Of a DNA stretch of 64,000 nt, positions 9,316 through 17,869 are shown one piece after another. Positions within the stretch are counted from its first letter, which is position 1, and every line of letters begins with the position of its first letter. The stretch is from Paracoccus marinaquae (GTDB lineage: Bacteria; Pseudomonadota; Alphaproteobacteria; Rhodobacterales; Rhodobacteraceae). The notes under the pieces were generated by a model. The model saw only the letters and a list, made by a program, of their open reading frames with translations, searched no databases and was not told the DNA's origin. The stretch lies in the NCBI RefSeq assembly GCF_018860165.1, contig NZ_JAHKNG010000002.1:62001-126000 (forward strand). The letters run 5' to 3'. A program made the translations under genes and the position numbers.

Positions 9316-10344
9316 ATGATGCGTTTCAACCGATTCCGCCTGCCCGCCAGAGTTCGCCGCAGGGCCGAGCGGCAATGGCTGATCGGCCGGGCGATCCAGC
9401 GGCGGGGCGCGCTGCGCGCCGTCGCCGACCGCACTGCGGCGATCCGGCCCGCCGATATTCTGGCCTTCGTCACGCAGCGCAACGAACGGATCCGCCTGCC
9501 CTATTTCCTGGACTATTACCGCGATCTGGGCGTGCGGCATTTCCTGTTCGTGGACAATGCCAGCGACGATGGCAGCACGGACTATCTGCGCCGGCAGGAG
9601 GATGTATCGCTGTGGCGGGCCGAAGCCAGCTACAAGCGTGCGCGTTTCGGCATGGACTGGATCAACTGGCTGCTGTGGCGATACGGCCGCGATCACTGGT
9701 GCCTCAGTGTCGACCCGGACGAATTCCTGGTCTATCCGCATTGCGACTGTCGCCCGCTGGCGGCGCTGACCGACTGGCTGGATGCCTCGGGACGGCGGTC
9801 GTTTCCGGCCATGCTGCTGGACATGTATCCCCGCGGCGCGCTGGAGGACGAGACCTATCGCGAGGGCGGCAACCCGTTCGAGATCGCGGGCTGGTTCGAT
9901 CCGGCCAATTACTCGATCGCCAAGAACAAGTATTACGGCAATCTGTGGATTCAGGGTGGGCCGCGCAGCCGGGCGTTCTTCTCCTACGATCCGCTTGCCG
10001 GGCCGGCGCTGAACAAGATCCCGCTGGTGAAATGGCAGCGGCGCTATGCCTATGTCAGCTCGACCCACATGCTGCTGCCGCGGGGGCTGAACCTGGTCTA
10101 TGACGAGAATGGCGGCGAGATGGCCTCGGGCTGCCTGCTGCATGCCAAGTTCCTGTCCACCTTCTCCGAGAAATCCGCCGAAGAACTGGACCGCCGCCAG
10201 CACTATGCCGACAGTCAGGAATACCGCGCCTATCATGCCGGGCTGCAGGGCGGCACCCGCCTGTGGTGCAGCGAGTCCCGCGAATACCGCGACTGGCGAC
10301 AGCTTGAGGATCTGGGGCTGATCTCGCGGGGGAACTGGGCATGA
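9316..10344 (+). CDS. GT2-like glycosyltransferase, second of a tandem pair
   Basis: Paralogue of the preceding gene: DRTAAI, FVDNASDDGS, the FGMDW segment and SVDPDEFLVY line up with DRTAAI, IVDNASDDGS, FGMDW and TVDADELLVY there. I chose the start at 9316 (MMRFNRFRLP) because it places DRTAAI at residue 38, exactly as in the upstream copy. An ATG at 9229 would add 29 residues with no counterpart. The product is about 342 residues. Its end overlaps the next gene by four bases (ATGA). The tandem duplication suggests two successive, similar linkages in one glycan. Confidence 0.85.
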   Translation: MMRFNRFRLPARVRRRAERQWLIGRAIQRRGALRAVADRTAAIRPADILAFVTQRNERIRLPYFLDYYRDLGVRHFLFVDNASDDGSTDYLRRQEDVSLWRAEASYKRARFGMDWINWLLWRYGRDHWCLSVDPDEFLVYPHCDCRPLAALTDWLDASGRRSFPAMLLDMYPRGALEDETYREGGNPFEIAGWFDPANYSIAKNKYYGNLWIQGGPRSRAFFSYDPLAGPALNKIPLVKWQRRYAYVSSTHMLLPRGLNLVYDENGGEMASGCLLHAKFLSTFSEKSAEELDRRQHYADSQEYRAYHAGLQGGTRLWCSESREYRDWRQLEDLGLISRGNWA

Positions 10345-12029
10345 CCGCGCCGGTCCGCCTGGGGGTGATCCTGCTCTGCCATGACCGGCTGGACGTCGCG
10401 GCGCGGATGGCGCGGATCTGGGCCGAGGGCGGGGCGCGCGTGGCCATCCATGTCGATGCCAAGACGCCGGGGGCCGAGATTGCGACCCTGCGCACCGCGC
10501 TGGCCGATCTGGAGGGTATCCTTTATTCGCGGCGCCGGCGCTGCGACTGGGGTCGCTTCAACCTGGTGCGGGCCACGCAGGACGCCGCCGAGGAACTGCT
10601 GGCGGCCTGCCCCGATCTGACCCATGTCTATCTGGCCTCGGGCGCCTGCCTGCCGCTGCGGCCGGTCGCCGAACTGGCCGCCCATCTGGCCGCCGATCCG
10701 GGCCGGGACCATATCGAAAGCGTCAGTGCGCATGATGTCGGCTGGACCGTCGGCGGGCTGAACGACGAGCGGTTCACCCTGTATTTCCCCTTCGACTGGC
10801 GGCGGCAGCGGGGACTGTTCGACCGCAGCGTCGAGTGGCAGCGCCGGTTGCGCGTGCGACGCGGGATGCCGCGCGGCATTTCGCCGCATCTGGGATCGCA
10901 ATGGTGGTGCCTGACCGCGGCGACCCTGCGCGCCATCCTGACCGATCCGCGCCGGGTCGAGTTCGACCGCTATTTCCGGCTGACCTGGATCCCCGATGAA
11001 AGCTACTTCCAGACGCTGGCCCGCCGCCATTCGGTGACGATCGAAAGCCGGTCGCTGACGCTGGCCAAGTTCGATCACAAGGGGCGGCCCTATCAGCTTT
11101 ATGACGATCATATCCCGATGCTCGAGGATTCGCGCTGTTTCGTGGCCCGCAAGGCATGGCCGGGCGCGACGAAGCTGCTGGCGCATTTCCCGCGCCCGCC
11201 GGCCGAGCTGCCGGATCCGGCGCCGCCCCGGCCGGCGCGGATCGAAAGGCTGATCAATCACACCGTGCGCCGCCGGGTGCTGGGGCGGCCGGGCCTCTAC
11301 ATGCAGAGTCGCTATCCGCGCAAGGATGCCGAGAACGGCAAGACCTCGGCGCCCTATGCGTTGTTCCAGGGCTTCAGCGACATCTTTCCGGATTTCGAGA
11401 CCTGGCTGGCCGAACGGGTTCCGGGCGATGTCCATGGCCATCTGTTCGGCCCGGAACAGGTCGAATTCGCCGGTCGCCCCGAAATCGGACCGGGCGCGAT
11501 CTCGTCCAACCCGCTGCTGCGCGACCATGATGCGCAGGGCTTCCTGACGGCCCTGATCCGCATCACCGGCCGGATGCAGATCTTCCAGTTCAGCCCGCGC
11601 GACAATCAGGTGCTGAACTGGTTCATCGCCACCGATCCCAACGCCCATGTCTTCGTCATTACCGGCGCATGGATGCTGCCGCTGCTGCATTCGGGCATGC
11701 CCTTCGACGATATCCGCCGCGTCAGCGCCCAGCTTCAGCGGGCCGAACTGGAACATGTCGAGGTGCTGAATTCCGTCTGGGTGAAGGCGCGGGCACAGGT
11801 GTATGAACTGGCGGATTTCCTGGCCCGGCCAGAGGTTCTGATGGGCGAGGTGCTGCGCCAGCTTGACCCGCAGGTGGTCCCGATTACCTCGCTGCCGGAC
11901 ATGCGCGATCCGGCGGGGCTGGCGCAACTGCTGCGCCGCCTGCGCAATTCCGGCTTGCAGCCGCGTCTGATCGGTGCCGAACTGCCGCCCGCCGATCCGC
12001 CCGGGACCGAAAGAAAGGCCGCCGAATGA
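10341..12029 (+). CDS. Core-2/I-branching-type glycosyltransferase with extra C-terminal domain
   Basis: The N-terminal half (about residues 1-275) resembles GT14 core-2/I-branching N-acetylglucosaminyltransferases: VILLCHDRLD, IHVDAK, HVYLASGACLPLRP and PDESYFQTL match the family pattern. The C-terminal half (about 290-562) is a separate globular region. I recall it as a domain of unknown function (DUF5927/5928-like) attached to such enzymes in Rhodobacterales. The gene overlaps its neighbours by four bases on both sides, so it is translationally coupled to the glycosyltransferase before it and the sulfotransferase after it. The donor sugar is unknown; GlcNAc is only the family default. Confidence 0.75.
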   Translation: MTAPVRLGVILLCHDRLDVAARMARIWAEGGARVAIHVDAKTPGAEIATLRTALADLEGILYSRRRRCDWGRFNLVRATQDAAEELLAACPDLTHVYLASGACLPLRPVAELAAHLAADPGRDHIESVSAHDVGWTVGGLNDERFTLYFPFDWRRQRGLFDRSVEWQRRLRVRRGMPRGISPHLGSQWWCLTAATLRAILTDPRRVEFDRYFRLTWIPDESYFQTLARRHSVTIESRSLTLAKFDHKGRPYQLYDDHIPMLEDSRCFVARKAWPGATKLLAHFPRPPAELPDPAPPRPARIERLINHTVRRRVLGRPGLYMQSRYPRKDAENGKTSAPYALFQGFSDIFPDFETWLAERVPGDVHGHLFGPEQVEFAGRPEIGPGAISSNPLLRDHDAQGFLTALIRITGRMQIFQFSPRDNQVLNWFIATDPNAHVFVITGAWMLPLLHSGMPFDDIRRVSAQLQRAELEHVEVLNSVWVKARAQVYELADFLARPEVLMGEVLRQLDPQVVPITSLPDMRDPAGLAQLLRRLRNSGLQPRLIGAELPPADPPGTERKAAE

Positions 12030-13423
12030 CCTCTGGCTTCCGCAGTTTTGTCATCTTTGCCGAGATGCGCACCGGCTCGAACCTGCTCGAGGCGACGCTG
12101 AACCGGATCAGGAAGGTCACCTGCTTTGGCGAGGCTTTCAACCCCTACATGATGGGCTGGCCCGACAAGGACGAACTTCAGGGCATTTCCCGCGAGGAGC
12201 GCGAGGCCGACCCGATGCCGCTGCTGCACAAGCTGTTGGACAAGCCGGGGCATCTGTCGGGGTTTCGCTATTTTCACGACCACGATCCGCGCGTCCTCGA
12301 CGCGATCCTTGATGATCGCGGCTGCGCCAAGGTCGTTCTGACCCGCAACCCCCTGGACAGCTATGTCTCGACCCGGCTGGCATGGCAGACGAACCAGTGG
12401 AAGCTGAACGAGACCGAATCCCCGATCCCGGCCAGGATCACCTATGACGGCCCCGAGTTCCGGCAGATGCTGGCGGATGTCGAGCAGTTTCAGTTGCGGG
12501 TGATGCAGCGCCTGCAGGGCACCGGGCAAAGCGCGTTCTGGCTGGGTTACGAGGATCTGCGCGATGCCGGCGTGATGACCGGGCTTCTGCACTGGCTGGG
12601 GCGGACCGATCTCGAACGGGTGCAGCCGGCGCGCGATCAGGTGCCGCAGAACCCGCGCGAACTGGCCGAGAAGGTCGAGAATTTCGACGAGATGCAGGCG
12701 GATCTGGCGCGCCTCGACCCCTTTGAGATGCGCCGGATCCCGAATTTCGAGCCTCGCCGCGGCCCCGCCGTGCCCAGCTTCGAGGCCAGCGAGGCCGGGG
12801 CCGGACTCTTGCACATGCCGGTCCCCGGCGGTCCGACCGAGATGGTGCAGGGCTGGCTGCGGTCGCTGGGACGGGCGTCGGGCGATTTCACCCAGACAAG
12901 TCTGCGCCAGTGGAAGCGCAGGCATCCCGGCCATCGCAGCTTTTCCGTGCTGCGCCATCCGCTGCACCGGGCATGGGACGCCTTCCTGCATCTGCTGGCC
13001 GTTGCCGGCCCCGACCTGCGGCAACTGATGCGCGAGGTGTACCGGGTCAACCTGCCCGCAGACGACATGCTGACGCAGATGCAGGACGATCTCGCCGCCA
13101 CGCTGTTCGCCGAGTTTCTGGATTTCATGCGCCGCAACCTGAACGGCCAGACGACGCTGCCGGTGCATCCGCATTGGGCCAGCCAGTCCGAGGTGATCGC
13201 CGGTTTCGCGCGTTTCGCCCTGCCCGACATGCTGATCCGCGAGGATCGCCTGATCGAGGAAATGGGGTTTCTCTGCGCCGGGGCCGGGATCGACGAGATG
13301 CGGTCGGATGGGCTGGCGGCCGAATCCTGGCCGGATTTCCTGTCCGATCCGCATCTTGTCGCGGCCTCGAAGGCCGCCTATCTGCGCGATCATATCGCGT
13401 TCGGATTTCCCGACCGCCCCTGA
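12026..13423 (+). CDS. Two-domain sulfotransferase-like protein
   Basis: Predicted PAPS-dependent sulfotransferase of 465 residues. The N-terminal domain resembles the NodH/Stf0 type. RTGSNLL (15-21) is the 5'-phosphosulfate loop and VVLTRNPLDSYVS (103-115) is the 3'-phosphate site. A second, shorter domain follows. FSVLRHPLHRAWDAF (306-320) looks like the 3'-phosphate motif of family-2 sulfotransferases, and HWASQSEVI near 383-391 fits the same family. Its expected PAPS loop is replaced by HMPVPGGPTEM (263-273), which lacks the usual lysine. The second domain may therefore be inactive or serve acceptor binding. It is the last gene of the plus-strand run. Confidence 0.75.
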   Translation: MTSGFRSFVIFAEMRTGSNLLEATLNRIRKVTCFGEAFNPYMMGWPDKDELQGISREEREADPMPLLHKLLDKPGHLSGFRYFHDHDPRVLDAILDDRGCAKVVLTRNPLDSYVSTRLAWQTNQWKLNETESPIPARITYDGPEFRQMLADVEQFQLRVMQRLQGTGQSAFWLGYEDLRDAGVMTGLLHWLGRTDLERVQPARDQVPQNPRELAEKVENFDEMQADLARLDPFEMRRIPNFEPRRGPAVPSFEASEAGAGLLHMPVPGGPTEMVQGWLRSLGRASGDFTQTSLRQWKRRHPGHRSFSVLRHPLHRAWDAFLHLLAVAGPDLRQLMREVYRVNLPADDMLTQMQDDLAATLFAEFLDFMRRNLNGQTTLPVHPHWASQSEVIAGFARFALPDMLIREDRLIEEMGFLCAGAGIDEMRSDGLAAESWPDFLSDPHLVAASKAAYLRDHIAFGFPDRP

Positions 13424-13436
13424 CGGGCAGGGGCGG
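13414..13436. terminator. Hairpin between convergent genes
   Basis: CCGCCCCTG-ACGGG-CAGGGGCGG forms a perfect 9-bp stem with a 5-base loop. It overlaps the sulfotransferase stop codon and precedes the convergent phosphomutase stop. There is no U-run. It may act as a weak bidirectional terminator or as an mRNA 3'-end stabiliser. Confidence 0.4.
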
Positions 13437-13443
13437 CCCCGCC

Positions 13444-14832
13444 TCAGCCTTGCAGCAGCGCGGCCAGTTCCGCCTGTTTTTGCTGCACAAGGGCCGCGTC
13501 GCCATCGGATTCGAGGTTCAGTCGCACCACCGGCTCGGTATTCGACTTGCGCAGGTTGAAGCGCCATGTGCCGAAATCCAGCGACACGCCGTCCAGATCG
13601 TCGCGACCATCGGCCTCTGGCTCGTACCGGTCGATCAGCCGGGCGATGGCCGCGTCGGGATCGTCGATGTGATAGTTCGTCTCGCCCGAGGACGGGTAGA
13701 GCCGCATCCGCTCGGACAGCAGTTCCGCCAGCGTCTGGCCCTTGCGCGACAGCAGTTCGATCATCAGCAGCCAGGGGATCATGCCGCTGTCGCAGTAATA
13801 GAAGTCGCGGAAATAGTGGTGCGCCGACATCTCGCCGCCGTAGATGGCACCGACATCGCGCATCTTGCGCTTGATGAAGGCGTGCCCGGTCTTGCTGACC
13901 ACCGGCTCGCCCCCCGCCGCCTCGATCATGGCGCGGGTGTTCATGATGACGCGCGGATCATGCACGATCTTCTCGCCCGGCGACTTTTCGAGAAAGGCGG
14001 CCCCCAGCAGGCCGACGATATATTCGCCCGGAATGAAGCGCCCGTTCTCGTCGAAGAAGAAACAGCGGTCGAAATCGCCGTCCCACGCGACGCCAAGATC
14101 GGCGCCCTCGGCCTTGACCCGCGCGACCGTGACCGGCTGGTTCTCGGGCAGCAGCGGGTTCGGAATGCCGTTCGGAAAGCTGCTGTCCACATCGTGATGC
14201 ATGCGCACGAATTCCAGCGGCGCGCCGCGCCGTTGCAGCTCGGCGGCGATGGTGTCGAAGGTCGGGCCAGCGGTGCCATTGCCGGCATTCACCACGATCT
14301 TCATGGGTTTCAGGACCGAGACATCGACGAAATCGGCCATCGCCTGGGCGTAACCGGCGCGGGCGTGGCTGAAATCGGTCACGCTGCCCTTCGTGGCCGG
14401 GGTGAAGCTGCCCGAGGTGGCCAGATCCACGATAGGCGGCAGTTCGGTGGCGGGATCCAGCGGGGCCGAGCCACGCCCGACGATCTTCATGCCGTTATAG
14501 TTGATCGGATTATGCGACGCCGTGACCTCGATCCCGCCATCGGTGTCGTGAAAGCCGGTGTGAAAATAGACCTCTTCGGTGCCCGCCAGACCCAGATCCA
14601 GCACATCGGCGCCGCCATCGGTCAGCCCCTCGATCAGCGCCGCCGCAAGTTCGGGCGAGCTTTCGCGGCTGTCGCGCCCGACCACGACGCGGCGCGCGCC
14701 CCGCGCCTGCGCGAAGGCCCGGCCGATGCGATAGGCGACATCCGCGTCAAGATTCTTGCCCAGTTCGCCGCGTACGTCATAGGCCTTGAAGCAGGTGATC
14801 TCCCGCCGGCCAAGCTGATCCCGGTTGCTCAT
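13444..14832 (-). CDS. Phosphomannomutase/phosphoglucomutase
   Basis: Converts hexose-6-phosphate to hexose-1-phosphate, supplying glucose-1-phosphate to GalU or mannose-1-phosphate for GDP-mannose. The 462-residue product has the phosphoserine loop TASHNPINYNG with catalytic Ser at about 106 and a metal-binding DGDFDR. An FKAYDVRG N-terminal motif is typical of the bifunctional AlgC/ManB type. The start at 14832 (MSNRDQLGRR) follows AGGAGG; the frame stays open upstream, but without homology. It converges on the polysaccharide genes and serves the same pathway. Substrate preference cannot be decided from the sequence. Confidence 0.9.
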   Translation of the reverse strand: MSNRDQLGRREITCFKAYDVRGELGKNLDADVAYRIGRAFAQARGARRVVVGRDSRESSPELAAALIEGLTDGGADVLDLGLAGTEEVYFHTGFHDTDGGIEVTASHNPINYNGMKIVGRGSAPLDPATELPPIVDLATSGSFTPATKGSVTDFSHARAGYAQAMADFVDVSVLKPMKIVVNAGNGTAGPTFDTIAAELQRRGAPLEFVRMHHDVDSSFPNGIPNPLLPENQPVTVARVKAEGADLGVAWDGDFDRCFFFDENGRFIPGEYIVGLLGAAFLEKSPGEKIVHDPRVIMNTRAMIEAAGGEPVVSKTGHAFIKRKMRDVGAIYGGEMSAHHYFRDFYYCDSGMIPWLLMIELLSRKGQTLAELLSERMRLYPSSGETNYHIDDPDAAIARLIDRYEPEADGRDDLDGVSLDFGTWRFNLRKSNTEPVVRLNLESDGDAALVQQKQAELAALLQG

Positions 14833-14998
14833 CCTTGCGAATCCCTCCTGCGCAGGTCTGACCAGCGCTAACATGTTGTCCTCAAAATTCAAGCTGCGCC
14901 GGCCCCTGCAGCCTTTCATGGGGCATCTGGTCCCTTGGGCCGAGGTGACGCGCCCCGGAAACAACGCTAGATCAGCTGCGGGCACAAGGAGAAACGCG

Positions 14999-15400
14999 AT
15001 GGATACCAGAACCCTGATTGCCAGCTATTACGAGGCCTTCAATGCCGGCCAGACCGACCGGATGCTTGACCTGCTGCATGATGAGGTCGAACATCACGTC
15101 AATGAGGGCGGGATCCGTCGCGGCAAGGCGCTGTTCGCGGAGTTCAACCGTCACATGACCGAAAGTTACAGGGAGGATCTGACCGACATGGTGATCTTCG
15201 CCAATGAGGCCGGCGACCGCGCGGCGGCGGAATTCGTGGTCAACGGCACCTATCTGAAGACCGATGAGGGGCTGCCCGAGGCGAAGGGCCAGACCTACCG
15301 GCTGCCGGCAGGCACCTTCTTCAGCATCCGCGATGGTAGGATCGCCCGCGTGACCACCTATTACAACCTTGCCGACTGGACCCGGCAGGTCTGCGAATGA
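14999..15400 (+). CDS. SnoaL/NTF2-like protein (ketosteroid-isomerase-related)
   Basis: A 133-residue single-domain cone-fold protein. The start at 14999 (MDTRTLIASYYEAFNAGQTD) follows AAGGAGAAA; the frame is open upstream, but the extension is not conserved in style. YYEAFNAGQTDRMLDLL at the N-terminus and FFSIRDGRIARVTTYYN near the end are the recognisable family signatures. It overlaps the next gene by four bases (ATGA), so it is the first gene of a three-gene operon with a GNAT and a nitrilase-family enzyme. Its substrate is unknown. It may act on, or bind, a small molecule shared by the three proteins. Confidence 0.8.
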   Translation: MDTRTLIASYYEAFNAGQTDRMLDLLHDEVEHHVNEGGIRRGKALFAEFNRHMTESYREDLTDMVIFANEAGDRAAAEFVVNGTYLKTDEGLPEAKGQTYRLPAGTFFSIRDGRIARVTTYYNLADWTRQVCE

Positions 15401-15981
15401 GCGTGACCACCCGTGTCCTGACCGGGGATGCACTGGCGGCCGCGCTGCCGGACGTGGCGCGGCTGCGCATCTCGGTCTTCCGCGACTGGCCCTATCTCTA
15501 TGACGGCGACGCGGATTACGAGGACGACTATCTTCGCGCCTATCAATCGCCCGGCGCCGTCGTGGTCGCGGCGCTGGATGGCGATCGCATCGTCGGAGCG
15601 GCCACCGGGGCGCCGATGGCCGATCACGCCGCCGATTTCGGCGCCGCCTTCGCGCTTTGGCCCGAACCGCTGTCGCAGATCTTCTACTGCGCGGAATCGG
15701 TGCTGCTGCCGGAATATCGCGGGCGCGGCATCGGTCACGCCTTCTTCGACCTGCGCGAGGCCCATGCCCGTGGTCTTGGGCTGCGCTGGTCCGCCTTCTG
15801 CAGCGTGATCCGCCCCGACGACCATCCCGCCCGCCCGGCCGACTATCGCCCGCTGAACGAGTTCTGGCGCAAGCGCGGCTATACGCCGCTGCCGGGCGTG
15901 ACCGCCAGCTTTTCCTGGAAGGATCTCGGGCAGACGGCCGAGACCGAGAAGCAATTGCAATTCTGGATGCGACCGCTGTGA
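15397..15981 (+). CDS. GNAT-family N-acetyltransferase
   Basis: A 194-residue protein with a GNAT core. SVLLPEYRGRGIGHAFFDLRE, at about residues 101-120, holds the acetyl-CoA pyrophosphate loop RGRGIG. Upstream beta strands include VVAALDGDRIVGAATG. It overlaps the preceding SnoaL-like gene and the following nitrilase-like gene, each by four bases (ATGA and GTGA), which implies stoichiometric translation. The acceptor substrate is not known. The context suggests sequential modification and hydrolysis of an amide- or amine-containing metabolite. Confidence 0.82.
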   Translation: MSVTTRVLTGDALAAALPDVARLRISVFRDWPYLYDGDADYEDDYLRAYQSPGAVVVAALDGDRIVGAATGAPMADHAADFGAAFALWPEPLSQIFYCAESVLLPEYRGRGIGHAFFDLREAHARGLGLRWSAFCSVIRPDDHPARPADYRPLNEFWRKRGYTPLPGVTASFSWKDLGQTAETEKQLQFWMRPL

Positions 15982-16835
15982 GGATCGCCGCCGCCGCCTA
16001 TCCGATCGACTGGTTCGACAGTTTCGACGATTACGAGGCCAAGCTGACCCGCTGGGTAGAGGATGCGGCGGGCGCCGACCTGCTGGTCTTTCCCGAATAT
16101 GGTGCGATGGAACTGGCCTCGCTTGGCGGGCCGGAGGTCGCGGGCGATCTTGAGCGGTCGCTGCACGAGGCGGCGGCCCATTCCGACGCGGCGGCCGATC
16201 TGCACGCGCGGCTGGCGGCGGCGCAGGGCTGCCATATCCTTGCGGCCTCGGGGCCATGTTTCGATGCGGGCGCGCGGCCGGTCAACCGTGCCGTGCTGTT
16301 CGGCCCCTCGGGCCGGATCGGTCATCAGGACAAGCAGATCATGACCCGGTTCGAGCGGGAAAGCTGGCATGTCGTGGCTGCGCCGGGGCTTCGGGTCTTC
16401 GAGACGGCGCTTGGCCGGATCGGCATCCTGATCTGCTATGACAGCGAGTTTCCGCTGCTGGGCCGGGCGCTGGCCGAGGCCGGGGTCGAAATGCTGCTGG
16501 TGCCAAGCTGCACCGACACGGTGGCGGGCTTCAACCGGGTCCGCATCGGCGCCATGGCCCGGGCGCTGGAAAGCCAGTGCGTGGTGGTCCATGCGCCGAC
16601 GGTCGGGTCCTGCCACTGGAATCCGGCACTGGATGAGAACCGTGGCCGGGCCGCGATCTATGGGCCGCCGGACGGGTTCTGGCCCGAGACGGGGATCATC
16701 GCCGAGGGCGAGATGGATCGCCCCGGCTGGGTCTTTGCCGAGGTCGAGCTTGCCCGCGTCGGCCGCAGCCGCCGCGAGGGCGCCGTGCTTCCCTTCGCTC
16801 ACTGGCCGGAATCCGTGCAGTCGGCGCGCCGCTAG
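15978..16835 (+). CDS. Carbon-nitrogen hydrolase (nitrilase superfamily)
   Basis: A 285-residue amidase or nitrilase-type enzyme. The Glu-Lys-Cys triad is visible: Glu in LLVFPEYGAME near residue 40, Lys in HQDKQIMTRFERE near 119, and Cys in ILICYDSEFPLLG near 154. It starts with GTG at 15978, where GTGA overlaps the stop of the GNAT gene. A longer reading from 15657 would run through the GNAT gene and is not credible. The family cleaves non-peptide C-N bonds of amides, carbamoyls or nitriles. The specific substrate is unknown. Confidence 0.85.
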   Translation: MRIAAAAYPIDWFDSFDDYEAKLTRWVEDAAGADLLVFPEYGAMELASLGGPEVAGDLERSLHEAAAHSDAAADLHARLAAAQGCHILAASGPCFDAGARPVNRAVLFGPSGRIGHQDKQIMTRFERESWHVVAAPGLRVFETALGRIGILICYDSEFPLLGRALAEAGVEMLLVPSCTDTVAGFNRVRIGAMARALESQCVVVHAPTVGSCHWNPALDENRGRAAIYGPPDGFWPETGIIAEGEMDRPGWVFAEVELARVGRSRREGAVLPFAHWPESVQSARR

Positions 16836-16900
16836 GTCAGGTTTTCCTGTCTGTTCGGGCAGATTTCACACTTCCTTAACCAAAACCGCTTTAATTGGGC

Positions 16901-16917
16901 GATATGTACGCCATATC
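16901..16917. promoter_or_regulatory. Inverted repeat just before arfB
   Basis: GATATG-N5-CATATC ends eight bases before the arfB ATG, in a locally AT-richer stretch (CTTTAATT just upstream) that probably holds the promoter. It could be an operator, or it could hide the start codon. Evidence is by eye only. Confidence 0.3.
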
Positions 16918-16925
16918 TTGCGGTC

Positions 16926-17348
16926 ATGTTACATGTGAACGACCAGATCGCGATTGAAGAATGGGAACTCTCGGAGCAGTTTACCCGTTCTCAGGGTCCG
17001 GGGGGGCAGAACGTGAACAAGGTCGAAACAGCGGTCGAGCTGCGCTTCGAGGCGGCGCGCTCACCCAATCTGCCCGAGCCGGTGAAGCGCCGGTTGCAGC
17101 GGCTGGCGGGGCGGCGCTGGACCTCGGATGGCGCGGTTCTGATCCTTGCGCAGGAGACCCGCAGCCAGGCCCGGAACCGCGAGATCGCACGTGACCGGCT
17201 GGCCGATCTGATCCGCCGCGCGGCGGTGGCGCCGAAAAAGCGTATCGCGACCCGCCCGACCCTTGGCAGCCAGCGCCGGCGCCTGCAGGCAAAGTCGGTG
17301 CGCGGTCAGGTGAAGGTGCTGCGCGGAAAGGTGGACTCCGAGGAATGA
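16926..17348 (+). CDS. arfB: Alternative ribosome-rescue factor ArfB (YaeJ-like peptidyl-tRNA hydrolase)
   Basis: Releases ribosomes stalled on mRNAs that lack a stop codon. The 140-residue protein holds a GGQ catalytic loop at residues 26-28 (GPGGQNVNK). The codon-recognition domain of full release factors is absent. A basic C-terminal tail, rich in Lys and Arg (KKRIATRP and onward), would enter the empty mRNA channel, as known for ArfB. The stop overlaps the Nudix gene start by four bases (ATGA). No strong ribosome binding site is visible before the ATG. Confidence 0.92.
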   Translation: MLHVNDQIAIEEWELSEQFTRSQGPGGQNVNKVETAVELRFEAARSPNLPEPVKRRLQRLAGRRWTSDGAVLILAQETRSQARNREIARDRLADLIRRAAVAPKKRIATRPTLGSQRRRLQAKSVRGQVKVLRGKVDSEE

Positions 17349-17803
17349 GCGTGCTTCGCAATTCCCTGCGGATACTGATCGGCAAGCGTCCGCCGCCCAT
17401 CCAGGTGGGGGCGCTGTGCATCGATGACGATACCGGACAGGTGCTGCTGATCACCAGCCGCGGCACCGGGCGCTGGATCATTCCCAAGGGCTGGCCGATG
17501 GAGGGCCGGACCCTGCCGGGGGCGGCCGCGCAGGAGGCGTGGGAGGAAGCCGGCGTCAAGGGGCGCGTCAGCCACGAGGAAATCGGCCGCTATACCTATG
17601 ACAAGGATCAGGACAGCGGCTTCACGGTGCCGGTCGAGGTCCGGGTTTTTCCGCTGCAGGTCGCCAGCGCGTCGAAGGCATTCCCCGAGGCCGATGAGCG
17701 GCGGCGGCGCTGGTTCGATCCCGCCGACGCGGCCGAGCAGGTCGAGGAACCCGGCCTGCAACAGATCATCCGGAGGCTGGTCAAGGTGCCACGGGCGGGT
17801 TAG
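17345..17803 (+). CDS. Nudix hydrolase, diphosphoinositol-polyphosphatase-like subtype
   Basis: A 152-residue Nudix protein. The Nudix box reads GWPMEGR...QEAWEEAGV (about residues 51-74). The first conserved Glu is replaced by Arg and the REUxEE Arg by Gln, while the essential EExG is kept. I recall this variant as common in alphaproteobacterial DIPP-like Nudix proteins. It is translationally coupled to arfB and followed after 66 bases by a phosphate transporter gene. The substrate may be a diphosphorylated nucleotide or inositol compound; the sequence does not tell. Confidence 0.88.
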   Translation: MSVLRNSLRILIGKRPPPIQVGALCIDDDTGQVLLITSRGTGRWIIPKGWPMEGRTLPGAAAQEAWEEAGVKGRVSHEEIGRYTYDKDQDSGFTVPVEVRVFPLQVASASKAFPEADERRRRWFDPADAAEQVEEPGLQQIIRRLVKVPRAG

Positions 17804-17869
17804 GTCGGGCAGGAGGAGCCAGGGAGAAACCGGCATGGGGCCCAAGCAGGGTCCGGCAGGGCTGCAGTG

